From NCBI RefSeq assembly GCF_034190915.1, contig NW_026947501.1, positions 5,580,001-5,644,000 of the forward strand: a DNA stretch of 64,000 nt, read 5' to 3'. Below the pieces are notes generated by a model. That model had not been told where the DNA came from, made no database searches, and worked only from the letters and a program-made list of their open reading frames with translations. The stretch comes from Cavia porcellus (lineage: Eukaryota > Chordata > Mammalia > Rodentia > Caviidae). A program made the position numbers and the translations under genes. This document shows, one piece after another, positions 51,301 through 63,954 of this stretch; position 1 is the stretch's first letter; each line of letters opens with the position of its first letter.

Positions 51301-54200
51301 GGAGGTTAGGACACATGCAATGGCAATGTAGGATAGGTTTCTGAATAACATCGCGAGGTTGTACGCTTTGTAAGGCTTTCTAACAAGCCATTCACAAGTA
51401 GGTGTGAAAAAAACATCACGTTGTGGTGTGTATCGGAGGACCTGGATTAGGATAGGCTGTGAGTGGCAATGTATGATGGAGAAAAGCACCACGGTTTTGC
51501 CAGCATGGGGAGGCAAGGAAACATGCAGTGGCAATGTAGAATAGGTTTCTGATAAACATCGCTGGGTGGTGCACATTGTAAGGTTTTCTAACAGGCTATT
51601 CATTGGTAGGAGTGAGAACAACATCATGGGGTGGTGTTAATCGGAGGGCCTGAATTAGGATAGGCAGTGAGTGGCAATGTAAGATGGAGAAAAGCACCAC
51701 GGGGTGGTCAGAATGCGGAGCTCAGGAAACATGCAGTGGCAATGTAGGATAGTTTTCTGAAAAACATCACGGGGTGGTGAGCATTGTAAGGGTTTCTAAA
51801 AGGCCATTGACTAGTAGGAGTGAAAAAATTATCAGAGGTGGTGTGAATTGGAGGGCCTGAATTAGGATACACAGTGAGTGACAATGTAGTATGGAGAAAA
51901 GCTCCACGGGTTTGTCATCATGGGGAGATCAGGAAACATGCAGTAGCAATTTAGGATAGGTTTCTGAAAAACCTCGCGGAGTGGTGCGCATTGTAAGAGT
52001 TTCTAACAGTCCATTCACTAGTAGGAGTGTGAAAAACATCACAGGGTGTTGTGAATCGGAGGGCCTGATTTAGGATAGGCAGTGAGTGGCTATGTAGGAT
52101 GGAGAAAAGCACCAGGGGTGGCCAGCATGGGGACGTGAGGAAACATGCAGTGGCAATGTAAGATAGGATTCTGTAAAACATCGCATGGTGGTACAAATTG
52201 TAAGGGTTTCTAACATGCCATTCACTAGTAGGAGTGAGAAAAACATCAGGGCTGGTGTGAATCCTAGGGCCTCAATGAGGAAAGACAGTGAGTGGCAATG
52301 TAGCATAGAGGAAAGCACCAGAGGTGGTCAGCATGGGGATGTCAGGAAACATGCAGTGGCAATGTAGGATATGATTCTGAAAAACATCACGGGGTGGTGC
52401 ACATTGTAAGGGTTCCTAACAAGCCATTCACTATTAAGAGTGAGAAAAACATCAGGGGTGGTGTGAATTGGAGGGCCTATATTTGGATAGGCAGTGAGTG
52501 GCAATGAATGATGGAGAAAGCACCACCGGGTGGTCAACATGTGGACGTCAGGAAACATGCAGTGGCAATGTAGGATAGCTTTCTAAAAAACATCGTGGAT
52601 GGTGAGAATTGTAAGGGTTTCTAACAGGCCATTCACTAGTAGGAATGAGAAATACATCATGGTGTGGTGTGAATCGGAGGGTCTGAATCAAGATAGAAAG
52701 TGAGTGGCAATGTCAGATAGAGAAAAGCACCACGGTGTGGTCAGCATGGGGAGATTAGTAAACATGGTGTGGCAATGTAGGATAGGTTTCTGAAAAACAT
52801 CGCCGGGTGGTGCTCATTGTAAGGGTTTCTAAATGGCCTTTCACTAGTAGGAGTAATAAAAACATCACGGGGTGATGTGAATCGGAGGGGCTGAATCAGG
52901 ATAGGCCATGAGTGGCAATGTAGGATGGAGAAAAGCACGACAGTTGGTCAGGATGGGGAGGTCAGGAAACATGCAGTGGGAATGTAGGATAGGTTTCTGA
53001 AAAACATCGCGGGGTAGTGCGCATTGTAAGGGTTTCTAACAGCCCAATCACTAGTAGGAGTGAGAAATACATCACGGGGTGGTGTGAATAGGAGGGCCAG
53101 AATCAGGATAGGCAGTGAGTGACAATGTAAGATGTAGAAAGCACCATGGGGTGGTCAGCATGGGGAGGTCAAGACACATGCAGTGGCAATGTAGGATAGG
53201 TTTCTGAAAAGCATCGCGGGTGGTGAGCATTGTTAGGATTTCTAACAGACCATTCACTAGTAGGAGTGAGAAAAAACATCACGGGGTGGTGTGAATCGGA
53301 GGGCCTGAATTATGATAGGCAGTGAGTGGCAATGTAGGATTGAGAAAAGCACCACGGGTTTGTCAGCATGTGGAGTTCTGGAAACATGCAGTGGCAATGT
53401 AGGATAGGTTTCTGAAAAACATCACGGGGTGGTGCGCATTGTAAGGGTTTCTAACAGGCCATTCACTAGTAGAAGTGAAAAAAAGATCACGGGATAGTGT
53501 GAATCGGAGGTCCTGAATCAGGATAGGCAGTGAGTGGCCATGTAGGATGAAGCAAAGCAACACGGGATGGTGAGCATGGGCAGGTTAGGACACATGCAAT
53601 GGCAATGTAGGATCGGTTTCTGAATAACATCGCGAGGTTGTACGCTTTATAAGGCTTTCTAACAAGCCATTCACAAGTAGGAGTGAAAAAAACATCACGC
53701 GGTGGTGTGAATTGGAGGGCCTGAATTAGGATAGGCTGTGAGTGGCAATGTAGGATGGAGAAAAGCACCACGGTTTTGCCAGCATGGGGAGGCAAGGAAA
53801 CATGCAGTGGCAATGTAGAATAGGTTTCTGATAAACATCGCTGGGTGGTGTGCATTGTAAGGGTTTCTAACAGACCATTCATTGGTAGGAGTGAGAACAA
53901 CATCAAGGGGTGGTGTGAATCGAAGGGCCTGACTTAGTATAGGCAGTGAGTGGCAATGTAGGATGGAGAAAAGCCCCACGGGGTGGTCAGCATGGGGAGG
54001 TCAGGAAACATGCAGTGCCAATGTAGGATAGTTTTCTGAAAAACATCGCAGGGTGGTGAGCATTGTAAGGGTTTCTAAAAGGCCATTTACTAGTAGGAGT
54101 GAGAAAAACATCAAGGGGTGGTGTGATTCAGATGTTCTGAATTAGCACAGGCTGTGAGTGGCAATGTAGGATGTAGAAAAGCACCATGGGGTGGTCAGCA
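48383..54200 (+). repeat. Domain D: 11- and 12-monomer copies with breaks
   Basis: A block marked by TAGTAGAAGTGAAAAAAACA, TAGGACACATGCAATGGCAA and GCATGGGGAGGCAAGGAAA occurs three times: 48640-49010, 51128-51498 and 53406-53776 (offsets 2488 and 2278). Other copies are 47990-48620 with 52340-52970 (offset 4351), 50060-50690 with 51924-52554 (offset 1864), and 50870-51640 with 53148-53918 (offset 2278). No single offset holds throughout, so the domain is again a mosaic. Confidence 0.75.
49230..50055 (+). repeat. Island of domain C type monomers inside domain D
   Basis: Four consecutive monomers carry domain C signatures: CCATTAGCTAGTAGCAGTGA (~49316, as at ~38747), GGTATCTGAAAAACATCGTG with AGAACTACATCATGG (~49477-49556), and GGATATGCAGTGAGTGG followed by TCTGAAAAAGAACGCGGGTG (~49793-49910, as at ~29270-29385). 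The flanks on both sides are domain D type. The island keeps register and orientation. Confidence 0.75.
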
Positions 54201-57200
54201 TGGGGAGGTCAGGAAACATGCATTGGCAATATAGGATAGGTTTCTAAAAAACATCGCGGGGTGGTGCGGACTGTAAGGGTTCCTAAAAAGCCATTCACTA
54301 TTAGGAGTGAGAAAAACATCAGGGGTGGTGTGAATCGGAGGACCTGAATTAGGATAGGCAGTGAGTGGCAATGTAAAATGGAGAAAAGCAACATGGTGTG
54401 GTCAGCATGGGGAGGTCAGGAAACATGCATTGGCAATGTGGGAGAGCTTTCTGAAAAACATCGTGGGGTGGTGCGCATTGTATGGGTTTCTAACAGGCCA
54501 TTAACTAGTAGGAATGAGAAAAACATCACAGCGTGGTGTGAATCAGATGTTCTGAATCAGGATAGGCAGTGAGTGGCAATGTAGGATGGACAAAAGCACC
54601 ACGGGGTGGTCCCCATGGGGCGGTCAGGACACATGCAGTGGCAATGTGGTATAGGTGTCTGAAAATAATCGTGGGTGGTGAGAATTGTAAGGGTTTCTAA
54701 CAGGCCATTCACTAGTAGGAGTGAGAAAAACATCACGGTGTGGTGTGATTCCAAGGATTGAATTATGATAGGCAGTGAGTGGCAATGTAGGATGGAGAAA
54801 AGCACCACAGGGTCTTCAGCATGCTGAGGTCAGGAAACACGCAGTGGAAATGTAGGATAGGTTTGTGAAAAACCTCATGGGGTGGTGCGCATTGTAAGGC
54901 TTTGTAACAAGCCACTCACAAGGAGGAGTGAAAAAAACATCACAGGGTGGTGTGAATCGGAGGGCCTGAATTAGGATACGCTGTGAATGGCAATGTAGGA
55001 TGGAGAAATGCAACACGGGGTTGTCAGCATGGGGAGGCAAGGAAACATTCATTGGCAATGTAGAATAGGTTTCTGATAAACATCGTGGGGTGGTGCGCAT
55101 TGTATGGGTTTCTAACAGGCCATTCACTAGTAGGAGTGAGAATAACTTCACGGGGTGGTGTCAATCGGACGGCCTGAATTAGGATAGGCATTGATTGGCT
55201 ATTTAGGATGGAGAAAAGCACCACAGGGTGGTCAGCATGGGGAGGTCAGGAAACATGCTGTGGCAATATAGGATAGGTTTCTGAAAAAAAAGCAGGGTGG
55301 TGCGTATTGTATTGGTTTCTAACAGGCCATTCACTAGTTGGAGTGAGAAAAACATCACGGGGGTGGTGTGAATCGGAGGGCCTGATTTAGGATAGGCAGT
55401 GAGTGGCAATGTAGGATGGAGAAAAGCAACACGGGGTGGTCAGCACAGGGATGTCAGGAAACATGCAGTGGCAATGTAGGATAGTTTTCTGAAAAACATC
55501 ACTCGGTAGTGCGCATTGTAAGGGTATCTAACAGGCGATTCACCAGTAGGAGTGAGAAAAACATTACGGGGTTGTGTGAATCAGATGTTCTGAATTAGGA
55601 TAGGCAGTCACTGGCAATGTAGGATGGAGAACAGCACCACGGGGTGGTCAACATGTGGAGGTCAGGAAACATGCATTGGCAATGTAGGATACGTTTCTGA
55701 AAAACATCGCCAGATGGTGAGCATTTTAAATCTTTGTAACAGGCCTTTCACTAGTAAGAGTGAGAAAAACATCACGGGGTGGTGTTAATCAAATGGCCAG
55801 AATTAGGACAGGCAGTGAATGGAAATGTAAAATGGAGAAAAGCACCACGGGGTGGTCAGCAAGGCAAGGTCAGGAAACATGCATTGCTAATGTAGGATAG
55901 GTTTCTGAAAAACATCGCCAGGTCGTGCAGATTGTAAGGCTTTCTAACAGGCCATTCACTAGTAGGAGTGAGAAAAACATCACGGGGTGGTCTGAATCGG
56001 AGGGCCTGAATCAGGTTAGGCAGTGAGTGGCAATGTAGGATGGAGAAAAGCACCAGGGAGTGGTCACCATGGGGAGGTCAGGATACATGCAGTGGCAAAG
56101 TGGGATAGCTTTCTGAAAAACATCGCGGGTGGTGATAATTGTAAGGATTTCTAACATGCCATTCACTAGTAGGAGTGGGAAAACCTCACGGGGTGGTGTG
56201 AATCAGAGGGCCTGAATCAGGTTAGGCAGTGAGTGGCAATGTAGGATGGAGAAAAGCTCCACGGAGTGGTCAGGATGGGGAGGTCAGGAAACATGTAGTG
56301 GCAATGTGGGATAGATTTCTGAAAAACATCGCGAGTTGTTGCGCATTGTAAGGATTTCTAACAGGCCTTTCAGTAGTAGGAGTGAGAAAAACATCACGGC
56401 GTGGTGCGAATTGGAGGGCCTGAATCAGTATAGGCAGTGAGAGGCAATGTAGGATGGAGAAAAGCACCAGGGAGTGGTCACCATGGGGAGGTCAGGATAC
56501 ATGCAGTGGCAAAGTGGGATAGCTTTCTGAAAAACATCGCGGGTGGTGATAATTGTAAGGATTTCTAACATGCCATTCACTAGTAGGAGTGGGAAAACCT
56601 CACGGGGTGGTGTGAATCGGAGGGCCTGAATAAGGATAGGCAGTGAGTGGCAATATAGGATGGAGAAAAGCACCACGGGGTGGTCAGGATGGGGAAGTCA
56701 AGAAAGATTCAGTGGCAATGTAGGATAGTTTTCTGAAAAACATCACTCGGTATCGCGCTTTGTAAGGGTGTCTAACAGGCGATTCACTAGTAGGAGTGAG
56801 AAAAACACGGGGTGGTGTGAATCAGATGTTCTGAATTAGGATAGGCAGTCACTGGCAATGTGGGATGGAAAACAGCACCACGGGGTGGTCAGCATGGGGA
56901 GGTCAGGAAACATGCATTGGCAATGTGGGATACGTTTCTGAAAAACATCGCCAGATGGTGAGCATTTTAAGTCTTTGTAACAGGCCGTTCCCTAGTAGGA
57001 GTGAGAAAAACATCATGGGGTATTGTTAATCGAAGGGCCAGAATTAGGACAGGCAGTGAATGGAAATGTAAAGTGGAGAAAAGCACCACGGGGTGGTCAG
57101 CAAGGTGAGGTCAGGAAACATGCATTGCTAATGTAGGATAGGTTTCTAAAAAACATCCCCAGGTGGTGCACATTGTAAGGCTTTCTAAAAGGCCATTCAC

Positions 57201-57640
57201 TAGTAGGAGTGAGAAATACGTCATGGTTTGGTGTGAAACGGAGGGCCTGAATCAAGATAGACAGTGAGTGGCAACGTCGGATGAAGAAAAGCACCACAGG
57301 GTTGTCAGCATGGGGAGGTCAGGAAACATGCATTGACAATGTAGGATAGGTATCTGAAAAACATCGCGGGTTAGTGCGCATTGTAAGGGATTCTAACCTG
57401 CCATTTACTAGTAGGAGTGAGAAATACATCATGGTGTCGTGTGAATCGGAGGGCCTGAATCAAGATAGACAGTGAGTGTCGACCTCGGATGGAGTAAAGC
57501 ACCATGGGGTGGTCAGCATGGGGAGGTCAGGAAACATGCAGTGGCAATGTAGGATAGGTTGCTGAAATATATCGAGGGGTGGTGCTCATTGTAAGGGTTT
57601 CTAAAAGGCCTTTCACTAGCAGGAGTGAGAAAAACATCAC
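54200..57640 (+). repeat. Domain E: diverged monomers with 6-mer periodicity
   Basis: The segment 55440-56050 matches 56684-57294 at offset 1244 (six monomers), through TCACTCGGTA, GGCAGTCACTGGCAATG and TCGCCAGATGGTGAGCATTT. Inside it, 56050-56240 and 56466-56656 are a two-monomer duplication (offset 416), marked by GCACCAGGGAGTGGTCACCA and GGTGATAATTGTAAGGATTT. Outside these the monomers are individually diverged. Confidence 0.7.
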
Positions 57641-60024
57641 GGAGTGGTGTGAATCGGAGAGCCTGAATCAAGACAGACAGTGAGTGGCAATGTAGGATTT
57701 AGAAAACCACCCTGGTTTGTGAGCATTGGGAGGTCAGGAAACATGCAATGATAATGTAGGATAGGTTTATGAAAAACATCGCGGCGTTGTGCGCATTGTA
57801 ATGTTTTGTGGCAGGATATTCACCAGTAGGAGTGAGAAAAACATCATGGGGTGGTGTGAATCGCAGAGCCTGAATCAGGATACGCCGTGAGTGGCAATGT
57901 AGGATGGAGAAAAGCACAATGGGGTGGTCAGGATGCGGAGGTCAGGAAACATGCAGTGGCAATGTAGGATAGGTTTCTGAAAAACATCGCGGTGTAATGC
58001 GCATTGTAAGGGTTTCTAACAGGCCATTCACTAGTAGGAGTGAGAAATACATCACAGTGTGGTGTGATTCGGAGGGTCTGAATCAAGTTAGACAGTGAGT
58101 GGCAATGTAGGATGGAGAAAACCAGTACGGGTTGGTGAGCATTGGAGTGTTAGGAAACATGCAATGGCAATGTAAGATAGGTTTCTGAACAACATCGCGG
58201 GGTTGTGGGCATTGTAATGCTTTCTAACAAGTCATTTACAAGTAGGAGTGAAAAAAACATCACGGGGTGGTGGGAAGCGGAGGGCCTGAATTAGAATAGG
58301 CTGTGAGTGGCAATGAAGGATGGAGAAAAGCACCACGAGTTGGTCATCATGGGGAGGCAAGGAAACATGCAGTGGCAATGTAGAATAGGTTTCTAATAAA
58401 CATCGCGGGGTGGTGCGCATTGTAAGGGTTTGTAACCTGCCATTCACTAGTAGGAGTGAGAAAAACATCACTGGGTGGTGTGAATCAGAGGGCCTGAATT
58501 AGAATAGGCATTGAGTGGCAATGTAGGAGGGAGAAAAGCACCACGGGGTAGTCAGCAAGGGTGGGTCAGGACACATGCAGTGGCAATGTAGGAGAGTTTT
58601 CTGAAAAACATCGCGGGTTGTGAGAATTGTAAGGGTTTGTAACAGGCCATTCACTAGTAGGAGTGAGAAAAACATCACGGGGTGGTCTGATTCAGAGGGC
58701 CTGAATCAAGATAGGCAGTAAGTGGCAATGTAGGATGGAGAAAAGCACCAAGCGGTGGTCAGAATGGGGAGGTCAGGAAACATGCATTGACAATGTAGGA
58801 TAGGTTTCTGAAAAACATCGCAGGGTGGTGCGCATTGTAAGGGTTTCTAACAGGCCATTCAAGAGTAGGAGTGAGAAAAACATCACGGCGTGGTGTGAAT
58901 CGGAGGGCCTGAATTAAGATAGACAGTGAGTGGCAATGTAAGATGGAGAAAAGCACCACGGTTGGTGAGCATGGGGAGGTCAGGAAACATGCAATGGCAA
59001 TGTAGGTTAGGTTTCTGTAAAATATCGCGAGGTGATGCGCATTGTAACGGTTTGTAGCAGGCTATTCACTCGTAGGAGTGATAAAAACATCACGGGGTGC
59101 TGTGAATCGGAGGAACTGAATAAGGATAGGCAGTGAGTGGCAATGAAGAATGGAGAAAAGCACCATGGGGTGGTCAACATGTGGAGGTCAGGAAACATGC
59201 AGTGGCAGCGTCGGATAGGTTTCTGAAAAACATCGCGTGGTGGTGCGCATTGTAAGTATTTCTAACAAGCCATTGACAAGTAGGAGAGAAAAAAACATCA
59301 CGGAGTGGTGCGAATCGGAGGTCCTGTATTAGGAAAGGCTGTGAGTGTCAATGTAGGATGTAGAAATCACCACGGGTTTGTCAGCATGGGGAGGCAAGGA
59401 AACATGCAGTGGCAATGTAGAATAGGTTTCGGATAAACATCACTGGCTGGTGCGGATTGTAAGGCTTTCTAACAGGCCATTCTCTAGTAGGAGTGAGAGC
59501 AACTTCACGGGGTGTTGTGAACCAGATGTTGTAAATTAGAATAGGCAGTGAGTTGCAATGTAGGTTGGAGAAATGCACGACGGGGTGGTCAGCATGGGGA
59601 GGTTAGGAAACATGCATTGGCAATGTAGGAATTATTTTTGAAAAACATCGCCAGGTTGTTCGCATTGTAAGGCTTTCTAACAGGCCATTCACTAGTAGGA
59701 GTGAGAAAATCATCACAGGGTGGTGTGAGTCAGAGGGCCTGAATCAGGATAGGCAGTGATTGGCAATGTAGGATTGAGAAACGCACCACAGGGTGGTCAG
59801 GATAGGGAGGTCAGGAAACATGCAATGGCAATGTAGGATAGGTTTCTGAAAAACATCGCGGGGTGGTTCGAATTGTAAGGGTTTCTAACAGGCCATTCAC
59901 TAGTAGGAGTGAGAAATACATCATGGTGTGGTGTGAATCAGAGGGCCTGAATCAAGATAGACAGTGAGTGGCAATGTCAGATGGAGAAAAGCACCATGGG
60001 GTGGTTACCATTGGGATATCAGGA
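57640..60024 (+). repeat. Domain F 12-mer, older copy (first ~860 bp conserved)
   Basis: The interval 57640-58500 matches 60131-60990 at offset about 2491, through AGAAAACCACCCTGGTTTGT, GTTTTGTGGCAGGATATTCA and GAGCATTGGAGTGTTAGGAA. The rest, to 60024, consists of related but diverged monomers. The variant GGTTTGTAGCAGGCTATTCA at ~59050 hints at an underlying 6-mer period of about 1246 bp. Confidence 0.7.
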
Positions 60025-62519
60025 AACACGCAGTGGCAATATTGGATAGGATTTTGAAAAACATCGCGGTGTAGTGCACATTGTAAGGGTTTCTAACAGG
60101 CCATTCACTAGTATTAGTGAGAAATACATCACCTGGTGGTGTGAATCGGAGAGCCTGAATCAAGATAGACAGTGAGTGGCAATGTAGGATTGAGAAAACC
60201 ACCCTGGTTTGTGAGCATTGGGAGGTCAGGAAACATGCAATGGTAATGTAGGATAGGTTTATGAAAAACATCGCGGGGTTGTGCGCATTGTAAGGTTTTG
60301 TAGCAGGATATTCACCAGTAGAAGTGAGAAAAACATCATGGGGTGGTGTGAATCGCAGAGCCTGAATCAGGATAGGCCGTGAGTGGCAATGTAGGATGGA
60401 GAAAAGCACAATGGGGTGGTCAGGATGCTTATGTCAGGAAACATGCAGTGGCAATATAGGATAGGTTTCTGAAAAACATCGTGGGGTAGTGCGCATTGTA
60501 AGGGTTTCTACCAGGCCATTCACTAGCAGGAGTGAGAAATACATCACGGGGTGGTGTGATTCAGAGGGGCTGAATCAAGTTAGACAGTGAGTGGCAACGT
60601 AGGATGGAGAAAACCACCACGGGTTGGTGAGCATTGGAGTGTCAGGAAACATGCAATGACAATGTAAGATAGGTTTCTGAACAACATCGCGGGGTTGTGG
60701 GCATTGTAATGCTTTAAACAAGCCATTTACAAGTAGGAGTGAAAAAAACATCACGGGGTGGTGTGAATCGGAGGGCCTAAATTAGAATAGGCTGTGAGTG
60801 GCAATGTAGGATGGAGAAAAGCACCACGAGTTGGTCATCATGGGGAGGCAAGGAAACATTCAGTGGCAATTTAGAATAGGTTTCTAATAAACATCGCTGG
60901 GTGGTGCACATTGTAAGGGTGTGTAACACGCCATTCACTAGTAGGAGTGAGAAAAACATCACAGGGTGGTGTGAATAGGAGGGTCTGAACTAGAATAGGC
61001 ATTGAGTGGCAATGTAGGATGGAGAAAAGCACCACAGGGTGGTCAGCATGGGGAGGTCAGGAAACATGCAGTGGCAATGTAGGATAGGTTTCTGAAAAAC
61101 ATCACGGGGTGGTGTGTATTGTAAGGGTTTCTAACATGCCATTCACTAGTAGGAGTGAGAAAAACATCACGGGGTGTTGTGAATCAGATGTTCTGAATTA
61201 GGATAGGCAGTGAGTGGCAATGTAGGATGGAGAAAAGCACCACGGGTTTGTCAGTATGGGGAGGCAAGGAAACATGCAGTGGCAATGCAGGATAGGTTTT
61301 GGATAAACATCACTGGGTGGTGGGCATTGTAAGGCATTCTAAAAGGCCATTCACTAGTAGGAGTGAGAACAATATCACGGGGTGGTGTGAATCGAAGGGC
61401 CTGAGTTAGGATAGGCAGTGAGTGGCAATGTAGGATGGAGAAAAGCACCACGGGGTGGAGACTATGGGGAGGTCAGGAAACATGCAGTGGCAATGTAGGA
61501 TAGGTTTCTGAAAAAAAAAAGCGGGGTGCTGCGCATTGTAAGGCTTTCTAACAGGCCATTCACTAGTAGGAGTGAGAAAAACATCAAGGGGTGATGTTAA
61601 TCGGAAGGCCTGATTTAGGATAGGAAGTGAGTAGCAATGTAGGATGGAGAAAAGCAGCACGGGGTGGTCAGCATGGGGAGGTCAGGAAACATGCAGTGGC
61701 AATGTAGAATAGCTTTCTGAAAAACATCACGGTGTGATGCGCATTGTAAGGGTTTCTAACAGGCCATTCACTAGTAGGAGTGAGAAATACATCATGGTTT
61801 GGTGTGAATCGGAGGGCCTGAATAAAGATAGACAGTAAGTGGCAACGTCGGATGGAGAAAAGCACCACGGGGTCGTCAGCATGGGGAGGTCAGGAAACAT
61901 GCATTGACAATGTAGGATAGGTTTCTCAAAAACATTGCCAGGTGGTGCGCATTGTAAGGCTTTCTAACAGGACATTCACTAGTAGGCGTGACAAAAACAT
62001 CACGGGGTGGTGTGAATCGGAGGGTCTGAATTAGTATAGGCAGTGAGTGGCAATGTAAAATGGAGAAAAGCACCACGGTGTGGTCAGCATGGGGTGGTCA
62101 GGAAACATGCTCTGTCAATGTAGGATAGGTTTCTGAAAAACATCGCGGGGTGGTGAGCATTGTAAGGGTTTCTTACAGGCCATTCACTAGTAGGAGTGAG
62201 AAAAACATAACGGCTTGGATTGAATCAGAGGGCCTGAATCAGGATAGGCAGTGAGTGGCAATGTAGAATGGAGAAAAGCACCACGGGGTGGTTAGGATGG
62301 GGAGCTCAGGAAACATGCAGTGGCAAAGTAGGATAGGTTTCTAAAAAACATCGCGAGTTAGTGCGCATTGTAAGGGCTTCTAACAGGCCATTTACTAGCA
62401 GGAGTGAGAAAAACATCACGGGGTGGTGTTAAATGGAGGGCCTGAATCAGGATAGGCCATGAGTTGCAATGTAGGATGGAGAAATGCTCCACGGGGTGGT
62501 CAGGATGGGGAGGTCAGGA
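60025..62519 (+). repeat. 2,495-bp 12-monomer unit, complete copy
   Basis: Its first 1,480 bases are matched by 62520-64000 at a constant offset of 2495 (60065/62560, 60409/62904, 60962/63457, 61451/63946), with scattered substitutions only. 2495 is 12 monomers of about 208 bp. It contains a 10-A tract at 61511-61520 that is longer than the usual GAAAAAC of other monomers. Confidence 0.85.
61060..61267 (+). repeat. Example 208-bp monomer with three internal sub-repeats
   Basis: This monomer has the modal length and shows the internal plan well. Three related boxes start at 61094 (GAAAAACATCACGGGGTGGT), 61159 (GAAAAACATCACGGGGTG) and 61232 (GAAAAGCACCACGGG). Box spacing is 65, 73 and, into the next monomer, about 70 bp. 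The boxes at 61094 and 61232 are both preceded by GTGGCAATGTAGGAT, and the middle one by CACTAGTAGGAGTGA, which aligns loosely to it. The simplest reading is that the 208-bp monomer arose as a trimer of a ~69-bp ancestor. An ACTAGT hexamer lies in the middle of this and most monomers, so SpeI digestion should give a monomer ladder. Confidence 0.85.
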
Positions 62520-63659
62520 ATCATGCAGTGGCAATGAATGATAGGTTTCTCAAAAACTTCGCGGTGTAGTGCACATTGAAAGGGTTTCTAACAGGCCATT
62601 CACTAGTATTAGTGAGAAATACATCACCTGGTGGTGTGAATCGGAGAGCCTGAATCAAGATAGACAGTGAGTGGCAATGTAGGATTGAGAAAACCACCCT
62701 GGTTTGTGAGCATTGGGAGGTCAGGAAACATGCAATGGTAATGTAGGATAGGTTTATGAAAAACTTCGCGGGGTTGTGCGCATTGTAAGGTTTTGTAGCA
62801 GGATATTCACCAGTAGGAGTGAGAAAAACATCATGGGGTGGTCTGAATCGCAGAGCCTGAATCAGGATAGGCCGTGAGTGGCAATGTAGGATGGAGAAAA
62901 GCACAATGGGGTGGTCAGGATGCGGAGGTCAGGAAACATGCAGTGGCAATATAGGAAAGGTTTCTGAAAAACATCGTGGGGTAGTGCGCATTGTAAGGGT
63001 TTCTACCAGGCCATTCACTAGTAGGAGTGAGAAATACATCACGGTGTGGTGTGATTCAGAGGGCCTGAATCAAGTTAGACAGCGAGTGGCAATGAAGGAT
63101 GGAGAAAACCACCACGGGTTGGTGAGCATTGGAGTGTCAGGAAACATGCAATGACAATGTAAGATAGGTTTCTGAACAACATCGCGGGGTTGTGGGCATT
63201 GTAATGTTTTAAACAAGCCATTTACAAGTAGGAGTGAAAAAAACATCACGGGGTGGTGTGAATCGGAGGGCCTAAATTAGAATAGGCTGTGAGTGGCAAT
63301 GTAGGATGGAGAAAAGCACCACGAGTTGGTCATCATGGGGAGGCAAGGAAACATGCAGTGGCAATGTAGAATAGGTTTCTAATAAACATCGCCTGGTGGT
63401 GCGCATTGTAAGGGTTTGTAACACGCCATTCACTAGTAGGAGTGAGAAAAACATCACAGGGTGGTGTGAATCGGAGGGCCTGAATTAGAATAGTCATTGA
63501 GTGGCAATGTAGGATGGAGAAAAGCACCATAGGGTGGTCAGCATGGGGAGGTCAGGAAACATGCAGTGGCAATGTAGGATAGGTTTCTGAAAAACATCAC
63601 GGGGTGGTGTGCATTGTAAGGGTTTCTAACATGCCATTCACTAGTAGGAGTGAGAAAAT

Positions 63660-63674
63660 CATCACGGGGTGGTG
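63660..63674 (+). other. Stem-loop-capable second internal box
   Basis: CATCAC-GGG-GTGGTG gives six RNA base pairs (one is U-G) around the same GGG loop. The first box, CATCGC-GGG-GTGGTG, does the same with two wobble pairs. All three sub-repeats of the monomer therefore keep the fold, which follows naturally from common ancestry. Confidence 0.45.
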
Positions 63675-63941
63675 TGAATCAGATGTTCTGAATTAGGATA
63701 GGCAGTGAGTGGCAATGTAGGATGGAGAAAAGCACCACGGGTTTGTCAGTATGGTGAGGCAAGGAAACATGCAGTGGCAATGCAGAATAGGTTTCTGATA
63801 AACATCACTGGGTGGTGGGCATTGTAAGGCTTTCTAACAGGCCATTCACTAGTAGGAGTGAGAATAATATCACGGGGTGGTGTGAATCGAAGGGCCTGAC
63901 TTAGGATAGGCAGTGAGTGGCAATGTAGGATGGAGAAAAGC

Positions 63942-63954
63942 ACCACGGGGTGGT
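63942..63954 (+). other. Perfect dyad in the third internal box
   Basis: ACCAC-GGG-GTGGT is a perfect 5-bp inverted repeat around a GGG loop, and it recurs in most monomers. It is short, so a structural role is only a possibility. See the related forms at 27444 and 30967. Confidence 0.55.

Noticed and set aside
61511..61520. 10-A tract as a retroposon poly-A tail
   Set aside because: It sits exactly where every monomer has GAAAAAC, with normal satellite on both sides. It is slippage in an existing A run.
192..63946. Many short open frames on both strands (60-157 codons) as possible genes
   Set aside because: They recur once per 208-bp monomer, shift frame between monomers, resemble no known family, and vary in length with single-base indels. 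They are by-products of the repeat composition.
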